Positions 44,357-54,000 of a stretch of 64,000 bases of DNA are shown here, in pieces. Under the pieces are notes generated by a model, which ran no database searches, had not been told where the DNA came from, and saw only the letters and a program-made list of their open reading frames with translations. This DNA comes from Neonectria sp. B-13 (lineage: Eukaryota > Ascomycota > Sordariomycetes > Hypocreales > Nectriaceae). The stretch is from positions 124,001 through 188,000 of the forward strand of contig NOKP01000028.1 of assembly GCA_002682825.1 (NCBI GenBank). The letters run 5' to 3'. Positions within the stretch are counted from its first letter, which is position 1. Every line of letters begins with the position of its first letter. The translations under genes and the position numbers were made by a program.

Positions 44357-44761
44357 ATGTCCAGTCTGCAGTACTACAACGAAACTGGTGCTGGCCAGAA
44401 GCACAGCGATCTCTGCCACTACTCCCAAGCAGTCGTGCTGGGGAATATTGTCAAGTGCTCTGGTCAGGGCGGCTGGGACAACACCGGAAAGCTCGACGCC
44501 AACGACGTCAAGGGCCAGGTGGATCTCGCATTCGAGAACGTGGATCGGGTTCTTCAAACCGTCGGCCTTCGAGGGTGGGAGGATGTCTATTCAATCCGGA
44601 CGTACCACGTTGATATCGGCGCCTCATACGACCACACGGTCGAAAGGTTGAAGAGTCGGATCCCCGGTCATCGGCCCATCTGGACAGCAATCGCCGTGCC
44701 CCGTCTAGCATTCCCGCAAATGCAAATCGAGATAGAGGTTGAGGCTATCAAGTCGCCATGA
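44357..44761 (+). CDS. RidA / YjgF / YER057c family protein
   Basis: Small trimeric enzyme of the RidA superfamily. Founders deaminate reactive enamine/imine intermediates; relatives include 2-aminomuconate deaminase. Intronless, 134 residues from the ATG at 44357 (context TTCAAAATG). Conserved features are the N-terminal SQAVVLGNIVKCSGQGG, the core AFENVDRVLQTVG, YSIRTYHVD, and the C-terminal strand LAFPQMQIEIEVEA. Divergent from MBL3 through a promoter with paired direct repeats. In this setting removal of nitrogen from an enamine or aminomuconate-like intermediate is attractive but unproven. Confidence 0.92.
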   Translation: MSSLQYYNETGAGQKHSDLCHYSQAVVLGNIVKCSGQGGWDNTGKLDANDVKGQVDLAFENVDRVLQTVGLRGWEDVYSIRTYHVDIGASYDHTVERLKSRIPGHRPIWTAIAVPRLAFPQMQIEIEVEAIKSP

Positions 44762-45740
44762 CTAGCACAGAGGATTTCCGTGTATAAACTTTAGTCGAGG
44801 CATCAAACATGGTTAACCAATCCACTGGCTGAAATTTGGAATGTCACTTGTGCACCCTCTGCCACACAGCTGGGGGGCTGTGTGCACAAATGTGTAGGAT
44901 CCTAAATGGTCTGTTGCCCAAAGTGCTTTACGGCCTGAATCGGTTCGCATCAGCTACGAACAGGGGACCCCGGTTCACACCTCACCATCGGCTGCTGCAA
45001 CCTAAGGCAAACCCGGATCAGTCCTTTCAACCAGCCCATCCGTATTGTGCAGTATCGCTGCCTAAGAGCCTGGGAGACCTTAATGCGATCTGCCTTTCTT
45101 CGTGAGCTGCTGGAAGCCGAGTGCACATTGCATTGAGCGGTGTCACATTCCGTTGCTATGCTCCTACAGCGGTGACAGAGTTGTAACAAGCGCCCCTTCT
45201 ACTAACTAATTCCTGGACTATATTGCTTCTATACAGCCCAAGGGAAGTCTGTTTGTATTATTCCACTGTCGCCATTCTCCACCTCGGATCTGTCTTTGAG
45301 AAATGAGCCTGATTAGGGGCCACTGGTTGGGCCACTGGTTGGGCCACTGGTTGGGCCACTGGTTGGGCCACTGGTTGGGCACACCGATGTGTGGGCGCTA
45401 ATGTTGCAAACGCGCATCAACTGGCCTGGCCACAGAAATGCACGGTTGTGCTTGCTGCAGGTAGCCGGATACCTGACAGTCCCCCAGTCTAATAAAGGCG
45501 TCGAAAAGTTGGTTGGGTTGTAGGCCGGGCTTGAGGCACCCACCTATATAATTCCGTTTCTTGTCTTCATGGAATCTTGGTATTCTAACATTCGGCGTCG
45601 TTCTATGGCAGGTATAAGCCTTTCAGCAGCATCCCAGCGCTTGATAGTGATATAATTGTTCGTTTCAGATCCCTGCCTACCCACACATTCGCAATCGTGG
45701 AGCAGCCACCAGTTCCAAGGACCAACGACGGGGAAAACCG
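44762..45740. other. Intergenic, with inverted repeat and minisatellite
   Basis: Contains a nested inverted repeat at 44849-44889 (outer TTGTGCA/TGCACAA, inner CACACAGC/GCTGTGTG), the palindrome TAGGATCCTA just after, and the minisatellite at 45317-45376. No gene seen. Confidence 0.6.
45317..45376. repeat. Minisatellite, five perfect 12-bp units
   Basis: GGGCCACTGGTT repeated five times without change, followed by a partial GGGC. Non-coding as far as I can see. Perfect identity points to recent expansion. Confidence 0.95.
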
Positions 45741-46918
45741 ATGGTAAGCTGCAGAGATGCTCGCCAAAGCATCAAAAGACATTTTATGAATATTAGAAGT
45801 TCCCCGTGCTTAATTCTCCAAGGCTCCTACAAAAACCAAACCGCAGCGCCAAGTCTCCGACCCCCGTTACCTTCAATGACGACTTCAACCTCGTGGGGTC
45901 GACTGAGACCAAGCGCAGCAGATCCGGCCAGCCCATAGCAAGGGCTCAACAACCCTTAGACCATGCACCGCGTTCCCTCCTAGACACCGCAAGCGTAGGC
46001 ATGTCAGACGACTCCGTTTCAAGCAGCGACAATTCTGAGTCAGACCTCGACAGCCAAGATGACGACCCGTCATACAAAGGCATCAGCGACAACGAATACG
46101 CTTCAAGTTCCCATCAACAACTTCAAAAGGTCATTCCAGGTTTGGTCGAATTCTCGTACAACAGGATCCGGACCTGTGTGGCCTCAGCTCGATATGTTAC
46201 CCCGCCAAAAGATAGATTACCGCCTCGGAAGCGTGTCAAAACCACGAAATCGCGACCCCGATCAAGATGTTACGAGGACGTGGACGAAAGCGACTCGCAA
46301 CTTGTCATCGTCTCCCGCGTCGACGGATATTTCCACCTGGCCTGTCCCTTTTACGTGTCAAACCCGCAAAAGTACCAAAAGTGTCTCGAAGAACACGATT
46401 TCCAGTGCATCGAGGAAGTCATCAGCCACCTCAGGCGACATCACGCAGAGCCTCCATACTGCCCGACATGTTGGCAGGCATTCGACACCGCAATGGACCG
46501 TGACAAGCATGTCCGCTCGATGACCTGCAAGTTTTGCACTGAGGTAAGTATGGCCGGAATCAATCAGTCTAACATCGTGAAGATCAAGAAACGGGATAAG
46601 CTTTATCTGAATGAAAGAAGGCGATGGCTACGCATCTGGGCCACCATCTTTCCTAACGCTAAACCCCATCGTTCACCCTATCTCAAGCATGGTGTGGAGC
46701 GGACAGTGTGCATAGCTAGAGATTATTGGGCAAGCCGCGGGATGGACTGGATTTCAGAATACCTGGAGGGCAATAGTATTTTTAATCGGCGACAGTTGAA
46801 AGACGACAGAGCCCTCCCAGATTTGTGTAGATTAGTTTTGCCCAGTTTACTACGCATGGTCTTTGTGGACCATGATCCTGTAAGCTGGATTCGGCAGAAT
46901 GAGCAGGCTTTGCGATAG
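45741..46918 (+). CDS. C2H2-type zinc-finger-domain protein, cysteine/histidine region CPFYxxxP
   Basis: Large open frame to a stop at 46916-46918. No ATG opens it directly. The best model is an ATG at 45741-45743 immediately followed by a GTAAGC donor, spliced to AAGTTCCCCGTG at 45797, giving 374 residues (the start codon alone in its coding exon). The Ser/Asp-rich N-terminal third (DDSVSSSDNSESDLDSQ) precedes a basic stretch. The fungal C2H2-like module follows: ACPFYVSNPQKYQKC, VISHLRRHH, PYCPTCWQAF, KHVRSMTCKFC. Then RRWLRIWATIFPNAKPHRSPY, shared in outline with the gene at 47241-49382. Such proteins are common in fungi; role unknown. A 39-base in-frame intron after CTE is possible. Confidence 0.68.
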
Positions 46919-47240
46919 GAGAAAAGCTCGCGTGAGATTTCGTTGCCGTGAGCGGGGAGATAAGTGGCGCATCTTGAATGCACAAACACAACGATACTGA
47001 AGAGACTTTAGCGAGGAGATGGAAGGATGGTTATACCCACTTGATTGTATATAAGAAGGCGGACGTTGCATACCAACGAAAAGAAGAAAATGAAGATGGC
47101 CCCCAGTTCCAAGTTCCTACTCAAGCATGGACATTTCCCTTATAAAAACCAAGATATCTCATCCTGAAAATCCCGGTTTTACTCCATTCCTCAACAAAGC
47201 GGTATGGCTAATCTAAGGAGATGCCAAAGTCACTCCCGTC
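46919..47240. other. Intergenic between two convergent related genes
   Basis: 3' flanks of both C2H2-type genes. Nothing else seen. Confidence 0.5.
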
Positions 47241-49382
47241 TTATTGGTGCCTCCAGGAATTCGAAGGAACCGAGAAGTGATCAGCTGGAGCGTTGTTGGA
47301 TGGCATGGGGCCAGTAGCGGTGTTCTGGGGGGCCATGTGAGTCCGAGAAATGGTCCCTGCCTGAATACTCACGTCCAAAGAGTTTACGGTGCCTTGGAGG
47401 CAAGACAGGTTCCATTCTGCGACTTCGGAAACCCCTCTGACGGGTACGTTCAGCTGATTGTCATCAAGATTGCTTGATGCTGAATAGTCTAGGCTATTAC
47501 TGAGGTATGTAAATGTATTGTTGGGCATCAATGCCATCTGAGCACCACTGGTTCCGCCATCGCCAAGGGTTTCTTGCTCCAGGAAGTAACGTTCCATGCC
47601 GGTGGTGAAACAAGCCAAGGTATTGGCATCGATCGGACTCAACTCCAATTCGGCTTCGTCTTCGGCAAGGTCGACTGAATCTTGTTTCGTATTCGCGTAC
47701 ATCCTCGGTTCGGGGTCGCGTGGGAAGACATCACACCCTTGTGCCTGTCCATGAACTCCTGGACTAGCAATTGCACCATCCGGGAAGAATGACTGGTCGT
47801 TAACTTGGGAATGTTGGAACTCGTTTGGAACCTGGTAGTGTTGATGAGGCAGCCACAAGGTGTCATTAGAGGTATCTGGGGAAGTAATGACCTCGTCCTT
47901 AGCATTCCGGTACGGGCCATCACCAGGAACCGGCTGTGAACCGCTACCTGCCCGAGTGTCGATCCGTCCATCGTCAGGATGGCAGCGGTAGCGACGGAAA
48001 CGCAAGCGCTCTGCGGGAGTAACCTCGAATATCTCACTAGAAATATCGTTGATGATGGACGACGCGGCCTCCTCGTCTAGATGGAGGCTATTCTGCCGTA
48101 ACAATTTGATCAACATCTGCGCCACCCGGGCTTCCTTCCCGTGACGAAGAACCTGGGCACACTCGGCGATGCCATCCTTGATGTAGGGTGATTCCGGTCG
48201 GGTGTATCCAGGAAAGAGCTGGTCCCAAAGCCAGTTCCACTGACTGACTTCTCCTAGTCGGTGCGGCATACACTTGAGCTTCTCGAATTCGGCCCTGGGA
48301 AGTAGGTCTGGCGTCCGTGGGTCGGCCTTTCTGCACTCTCGGACGTGCGCATCGCGCAACTTGAAAGTCTTGGAGACTGAGTGGCACTTGGGACAGTAAT
48401 TGACATTCTCCTTGACGTGTTTTCGCTCGATGTGCTGCTTCACATCTGATGGCCTCCTCAGCTCGAAGTGCGTGCAGGAGAAGTACGCGTGGTCGTCAAA
48501 TTTGTAGAAAGGGCAGGCAAAGAGCGGCCTTTCTTCTTCGGTGCGGGCCATACCTTGATCCCCTATTCCACCACAGCTGTTGCTACTGTTGCCGTTGCTG
48601 TTGCCGTTGTCACTGTCGTTGTGGTCGTCGTGGTTCCCATCGCCTTGCTGTATTTCCTTCCGATGCGGTCCCTTGCTTTTTTTGGTTCGCTCTTCCTTTC
48701 GCTCTTCATCTTCCTCGCACTTTCGCTTCCTGTCGGGGGTTCGTTGTGGCTGGTGTGCAGGGTGGTTGGTCAGTCGAGAGCAGACTTTGCGAGGTGAGTA
48801 CTGGGTACTGAGAGAGAAGTAGCAGCAGATTCCAGCGATGACGGCCCAAATATCGGAGTTGTCTTTTGGCGTCACATCACTAGAACCACTGAGTTTCCGG
48901 GAAATTGATGAAAGCGGGACAGCCTCACCATCTTGTTTGAGATTATGGCTTCGGACGTTGGAAATCCGCCAAAATGAATCCGGGCTGTAAGTCGGGGATG
49001 CGACGGGCTTCGACTGTTCACTGCTGCTATTAGCGAAAGCGGCCGGGGAAGTAGAGAGGGGCCCCTGTCCGGACCTCTTCTTGGCCTGGGCTGTTTTCTC
49101 AAGGTTGTACCTAATGGAGCGAAATATGGTGACAGGACGAGTGGAACTGGAGAGGATTGGATGATGGTGGACTAACGACACGGGGAGGGAGAGAACAATA
49201 ATAGAAACGATCAAGAGTACGAGAAGATTTCTAAGTAAGAGCATAATGACCAATGTGGTTTGCTTAGAAAAGGACCAACAAAGAAGCACGATTTTGGTCA
49301 ACATCAAATCGAGCGCAGGTTCCCCTAAAATAGTGCACGTAATCGGTGCGGCTTTCTCACAACCGTGGGGGCTGGATGTCAT
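47241..49382 (-). CDS. C2H2-type zinc-finger-domain protein with hydrophobic N-terminal segment
   Basis: Single open frame of 713 residues from an ATG at 49382. Residues about 40-75 form a strongly hydrophobic stretch (LLLRNLLVLLIVSIIVLSL), a likely membrane anchor if the 5' end is right. A low-complexity Ser/Asn/Asp region contains NDSDNGNSNGNSSNS. The zinc module reads FACPFYKFDDHAYFSC, DVKQHIERKH, NYCPKCHSVS and DAHVREC, followed by WNWLWDQLFPGYTRPESPY, which parallels the neighbour at 45741-46918. The C-terminal third is acidic and Asn-rich. The two genes are convergent relatives. An unrecognised intron in the N-terminal part cannot be excluded. Confidence 0.72.
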   Translation of the reverse strand: MTSSPHGCEKAAPITCTILGEPALDLMLTKIVLLCWSFSKQTTLVIMLLLRNLLVLLIVSIIVLSLPVSLVHHHPILSSSTRPVTIFRSIRYNLEKTAQAKKRSGQGPLSTSPAAFANSSSEQSKPVASPTYSPDSFWRISNVRSHNLKQDGEAVPLSSISRKLSGSSDVTPKDNSDIWAVIAGICCYFSLSTQYSPRKVCSRLTNHPAHQPQRTPDRKRKCEEDEERKEERTKKSKGPHRKEIQQGDGNHDDHNDSDNGNSNGNSSNSCGGIGDQGMARTEEERPLFACPFYKFDDHAYFSCTHFELRRPSDVKQHIERKHVKENVNYCPKCHSVSKTFKLRDAHVRECRKADPRTPDLLPRAEFEKLKCMPHRLGEVSQWNWLWDQLFPGYTRPESPYIKDGIAECAQVLRHGKEARVAQMLIKLLRQNSLHLDEEAASSIINDISSEIFEVTPAERLRFRRYRCHPDDGRIDTRAGSGSQPVPGDGPYRNAKDEVITSPDTSNDTLWLPHQHYQVPNEFQHSQVNDQSFFPDGAIASPGVHGQAQGCDVFPRDPEPRMYANTKQDSVDLAEDEAELELSPIDANTLACFTTGMERYFLEQETLGDGGTSGAQMALMPNNTFTYLSNSLDYSASSNLDDNQLNVPVRGVSEVAEWNLSCLQGTVNSLDVSIQAGTISRTHMAPQNTATGPMPSNNAPADHFSVPSNSWRHQ

Positions 49383-51064
49383 GCCGACCTTCTCGGCCCT
49401 CAGTCACGACTGAAAATGGCAGTTGGCGAAGGCCTCAGAAGTGCAGACAGACTGAGGCAGCCTACTAATCATCTTGCATGTCTGCACAACATACTAAGTA
49501 CCAATCAACCATCAGAATAGCACGGTGTGGTGTGTTTGGAGTTGGGTTCGGATTTGCAGCCCAATTGTTGGTAGACATTCGAGCTGAAACCACGTCATCT
49601 CGGCCCAATTGACTTGGTAAATCTATTGGTGGCGGGGGGCACATTCAACCGCCTGCATTCTTCCCACACATTCCGCCACCACATTTGTGCAAGTGTCAAG
49701 GACTAAGCCCTCATTTAGACAGAAGTTGCTTTTATTCTGTGTTAGGTATTGCCAGCGAACGCATAGAGGCGCGTTCTGCCTAACGACTCTGCCAACACTC
49801 ACTACAGTTTCGCCACGTATTCAGCAGTTCAAGCTCGGAAGCCTCGGATTCTCGCTTTCACCAAAAAAACAGCCATAACCGCTGCTGGGAAGAAAGAAAC
49901 ACCGAAGGCTCACAACTACCTTACCGAAGAATGACGGGAATGATGGCAAGGCAGTCAATATAACAACTTTCAACCTGGACCCAAGAATGATTGGAATGAG
50001 TGGTGCATTAAAGAATCAAATGCCGAATCGGAGAGCTAAATTAACATTAAAATTAAAACTATTAAGTGAGTAGGATTAGTATAATCTTGCTGCATATGTA
50101 CAGCTACTTCTCTTCTTATAAAGGAACTATGAGCCATATCGAGACCAAATGGCGTCTCACTTGGTGGCCAATCCATCTAGGAAACATGCGGTTCCAGCCA
50201 GGCGGTGAGTTTCTCTCACTGAACGTAACCTTCCTCGGCGGTGGTGGGAGAAGCCGCAATGTTGGGGTTGATTGGGATGAAATGCGACTTGGCGGTGCTA
50301 GGGACAAGATATCTTGGTAATTTGAATTTTCAGATACTTCCACTTTAAGCAATATGGGAAGTAGGCGCCTGCCTATCCCTGCCCGGGGATTGAGGAGGCA
50401 ACGGTTGTAGAATCAAAGACGGATGGTCGGTCATTGACATGGGAGTGCTGGGCCACGTTTGGAATATGGTAGTCTTGGGGAGTCGAAGCCCTGGGCTGCA
50501 AAAGGTAGGCCTGGTTAAGTTAACCCCGTCACCACCACCCAATAGAAACTAAATTCCAGAAGGGAGGGCCCTGAGCCAAAAGCCGAAGATACTCGGAGAG
50601 TTGTCGACTAGCAACGCGACTAAGATTGGATGGCGGGAGCTGAGAGAAGGACAAGCGACGCGATATTTAATAAAGAAAACGTCAGATCGCTGCTGAGAAG
50701 CAACATGATGGATGTGTTCAATACAACGTTCACAAGACAGCAGTAGAAGGCGGTAAGCTAACAGGTCAAACTTTCTTACTGGATATTGTGATTTTGGGCA
50801 GCAAAGTAGCTGTAGAGCAGCGCGTAATACCTTGACAGATAATGGCAAGTATGTAGACTCAACCTCGAGTTAGAGTTGGCGTACAGTGCCTAGTTTTAGT
50901 AAAAAGTAGGGTACCTAGGAGGGCGGGTAGATAGATACCTATTTGTATTCAACACCAGCGCATCTTAGCAGCGAACTAGTTGTCTCACGAAGCAGTGCTG
51001 GTAAATATAGATATATTAATTTCATGTACTTCAACTGATTTACGATTCTATCCCGGCCTCTTAT
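49383..51064. other. Intergenic, no supported gene; decayed copy of a promoter segment
   Basis: About 1.7 kb. Around 49990-50045 a segment of about 50 bases resembles 44075-44120 (MBL3/RidA promoter), with mostly G-to-A and C-to-T differences. Short frames such as 50549-50848 lack motifs. Confidence 0.55.
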
Positions 51065-54000
51065 CTATCTCTTTGTCGCATTGAAGAAGGCATCTCCTTG
51101 CCAACCTGGCGCGTCTGTGATATCCTGCCGTAGCGCCCCCGCTCGAATCGACTCCCACTCGAGAAGAACCCCATCCTCAGGGTCCGAGATCGTGGCTTCG
51201 TCGTTTGCTTGTTCGGCGAGCGACCGTTGCATGACGTCTAGTCGGTCGACGACTGCGGCCATTTCGAACAACATTCCCGCTTCCCACATCATATCCTGCC
51301 TGGCAGCCATCTCCAGCGTGCCCTTGCCGTTGAAAGTCACCTCGCCATTGGCGTCAACTGTGCCATCTGCACCTTGTTTGCGGACATGCGGGTAGCTTTT
51401 CAATGTCTGTGCTATGTCCCCAGAAAGAGACAGAAAACGATCACCCAAACCCATCACCATGTGACCCATGATGTGGCCTGGGCGGCTATTGTGCTCTCCC
51501 GCGACGGGCTGCTCTTCAGCCATGTTCAGGCCCTGAAGCTCCACCGTCGGTTGCGGTTGCGGTTCCGGTTGCAGTTGGACTTGTTGCTCACGGATTGGCA
51601 TGCTTATGTTATGACCTAGACCATTCTGATTTTCCACCCCCGTTTGGTTTAATCCGTTTGCATTTAATGCTGCGTTCGATGTGTCGTCACTGAACCTGAC
51701 GGCGTTATTCGCATTGTTGCGTCCACGTATTGTGTCCCACCAACGGCTGATTTTCTCCATACAGCTCGTCCCATCCGGGTCGATCATGTTGACGGGGTCA
51801 TTGGCGCAGTAGGAAAAGATGTTCAGCCCGTCTCCAATTCCGATGGGATCCGGTGACATCCACCGACCAAGCCAAGGCGCGTAGTATCGCGCCTGAGTGT
51901 AGTACAGACCTGTCTCGACATCACGATGGTAGCGCGCGAACCGATACCGCCTTGGCGCCGTCGTCTCTTGCCGACATGCCGCGAAAGTAAGGGATCCAAA
52001 TGGCGTGTATTCTTCGTATGAGATGAGGTTTGCTTCGGCGTCAATCTCCATGCCGTTCTCGAGACGGAAGCGAGGCAGCTCAACTTCCCCCACGACACGC
52101 TCCATCGAAATGTCCAAGCCCGGAGCTTCAATGTTTGTTGTAGCCTGATCATGTATACAGTCCTCGCCGTTGCCACCATAGGTGCGGTAGAGTTCGAGCT
52201 TAGAGAGATATCGGGTGTCCTTGAGCCTCGCACCCGTGACGCGCTCCGTGACCTTGCGCACGCGCGATCCAGTGCTATCGTAGACGTACCAAGTCGTCTC
52301 GGGAACGCCATCAGTGACTTTTTGCGAAGCCGAGGACCGAAGTCGGTTCTCGTAGTCCCACGCCAGCCGAGAGTATCCGGGCATGGCGACGGTGGCACCT
52401 GTGTTCGTGTCATACGCGTATGTCTCGGCGGCTCGACCGATAGTCGTCTGCGAGAGCTTGTTCGAGACCTGATCCGGCTGCAAGGTACTGGCTTCTGTGT
52501 AGGCGAAAGTACGTGACCAGCCCATGACAGACTTGTCGCTGGTCGGGTTGTGCCGCATGCGTAGCATATTTCCCGCCAAGTCGTACTCGTACGACTCGAG
52601 ATACTCACATAGCTGCTTGGAGTCTGAGGGGACGCCATTCACCCGAGACATGGAATTGACTGATGGGTTTGATGGATCAAACGACCTCCCATTTCCGGCT
52701 TGCGCGTTGATCTGCTCACGGCCTGTTGCAGCCACTAATCGACTAAAAATGTCATATGTGAACTCTCGTCGTGGTCGGATACGCTCACCGCGGAAGAAGA
52801 CTGGCGCTCCAGCCGCATCTTCCTCACAGGTGACCTTGCGCCGGCAGTCATGATGAAAGGTCATGTCTTCCAAACAATCGTTTCCATTCCGCACAACGCG
52901 GCGGCGTTTGAGTGCCAGCGTCTTCGGGTCGTACTCGTAGGTCGTTTTAGTGTTGATGGCATCCACAGAGAGGATCTGTCCGTCGGCGGTATACTGTGTG
53001 TCTTTGATGAGGACCTGTGACGCGTGCGTTGCGTCTTGACGGTATTCGACTTGGGTCTGCAATCCTGTCGGGGTGTAATATCGCCGCGTGGTGGCCCCCG
53101 AGGGGTCGCAGACGCTGGTGATACGACCTTGGGCGTCAAAGGTGGACCGGGACGTGGACTCCTCCTCCAAGTCGTTGGGTTGATTCCAGTCGACAGTACG
53201 CTTGTATTCGACAGCGAACTCCAAAGAATCCTGTGTACAATTACCGTGAAGATCATAGTCAAGACGGCGATGCAGTCCTGCCTGGTCCCAGACCCGCACG
53301 ACGCGCCCCCGCAGATTGCGAGACACACCGTTGGCCTCACTCTCGCCATACTCGGTCTTCTGAACTAGCGCTGTGCCGCCACTTGGAGTAAAGAGCAGGA
53401 TGGACACGTTCCGGCCCGAGGCATCGTAGCTCAAGCGTCTCAGTGTATCGCCACGCTTGACCAGGACTAGAAGATTGTTGTTGTCATATACGGTTACCGC
53501 GGCAGCGGTTTCCATGCCGTGCAAGGACGTCGTGCGATTCAAGAGATCCTGCTCAGTCTTTTGGATCATCCGACCAAGAGCGTCAACGTGAGCACATACT
53601 CGGTCTAAACAGTCGTAGATGATTTTGTTCGATTGACGTTGTGAGCCCGAGCCCTTGATGGTGACAATGGAGTTCTTCCGTGAATCAAGGTGCTTCACAG
53701 TGGGGGCATTTTGGTATGCCCCAGACTTCTCTGCCGCTGTGCGTTCGTCGTTATCGCTCAACTGTTGGCGCTCCGAATACCATGTAGGTAGGTAGGTCGA
53801 GGTCGGTAGGCGGCAGAATAAGTCGCCGATATGCGCGTCGGTGGTGGGATCTGCCATCAGAATAGTATCCCCAACATCGTACTCGGTAATAGACCACGGC
53901 GTGAAGACTGTCTTGGTCCAGGTGTGATTGGGGAAGAGCGTGCCAACTGGGCGTCCGAGGCCGTCAAAAAAGTAGATCTCTCGCAAACCTTGAGGAGCAG

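Noticed and set aside
14347..44761. Secondary-metabolite biosynthetic cluster
   Set aside because: No polyketide synthase, peptide synthetase, terpene cyclase or prenyltransferase is present; the gene set is catabolic.
48449..48822. Plus-strand frames rich in Leu/Val/Cys
   Set aside because: They are antisense to the Asn/Ser/Asp-rich low-complexity region of the 47241-49382 gene.
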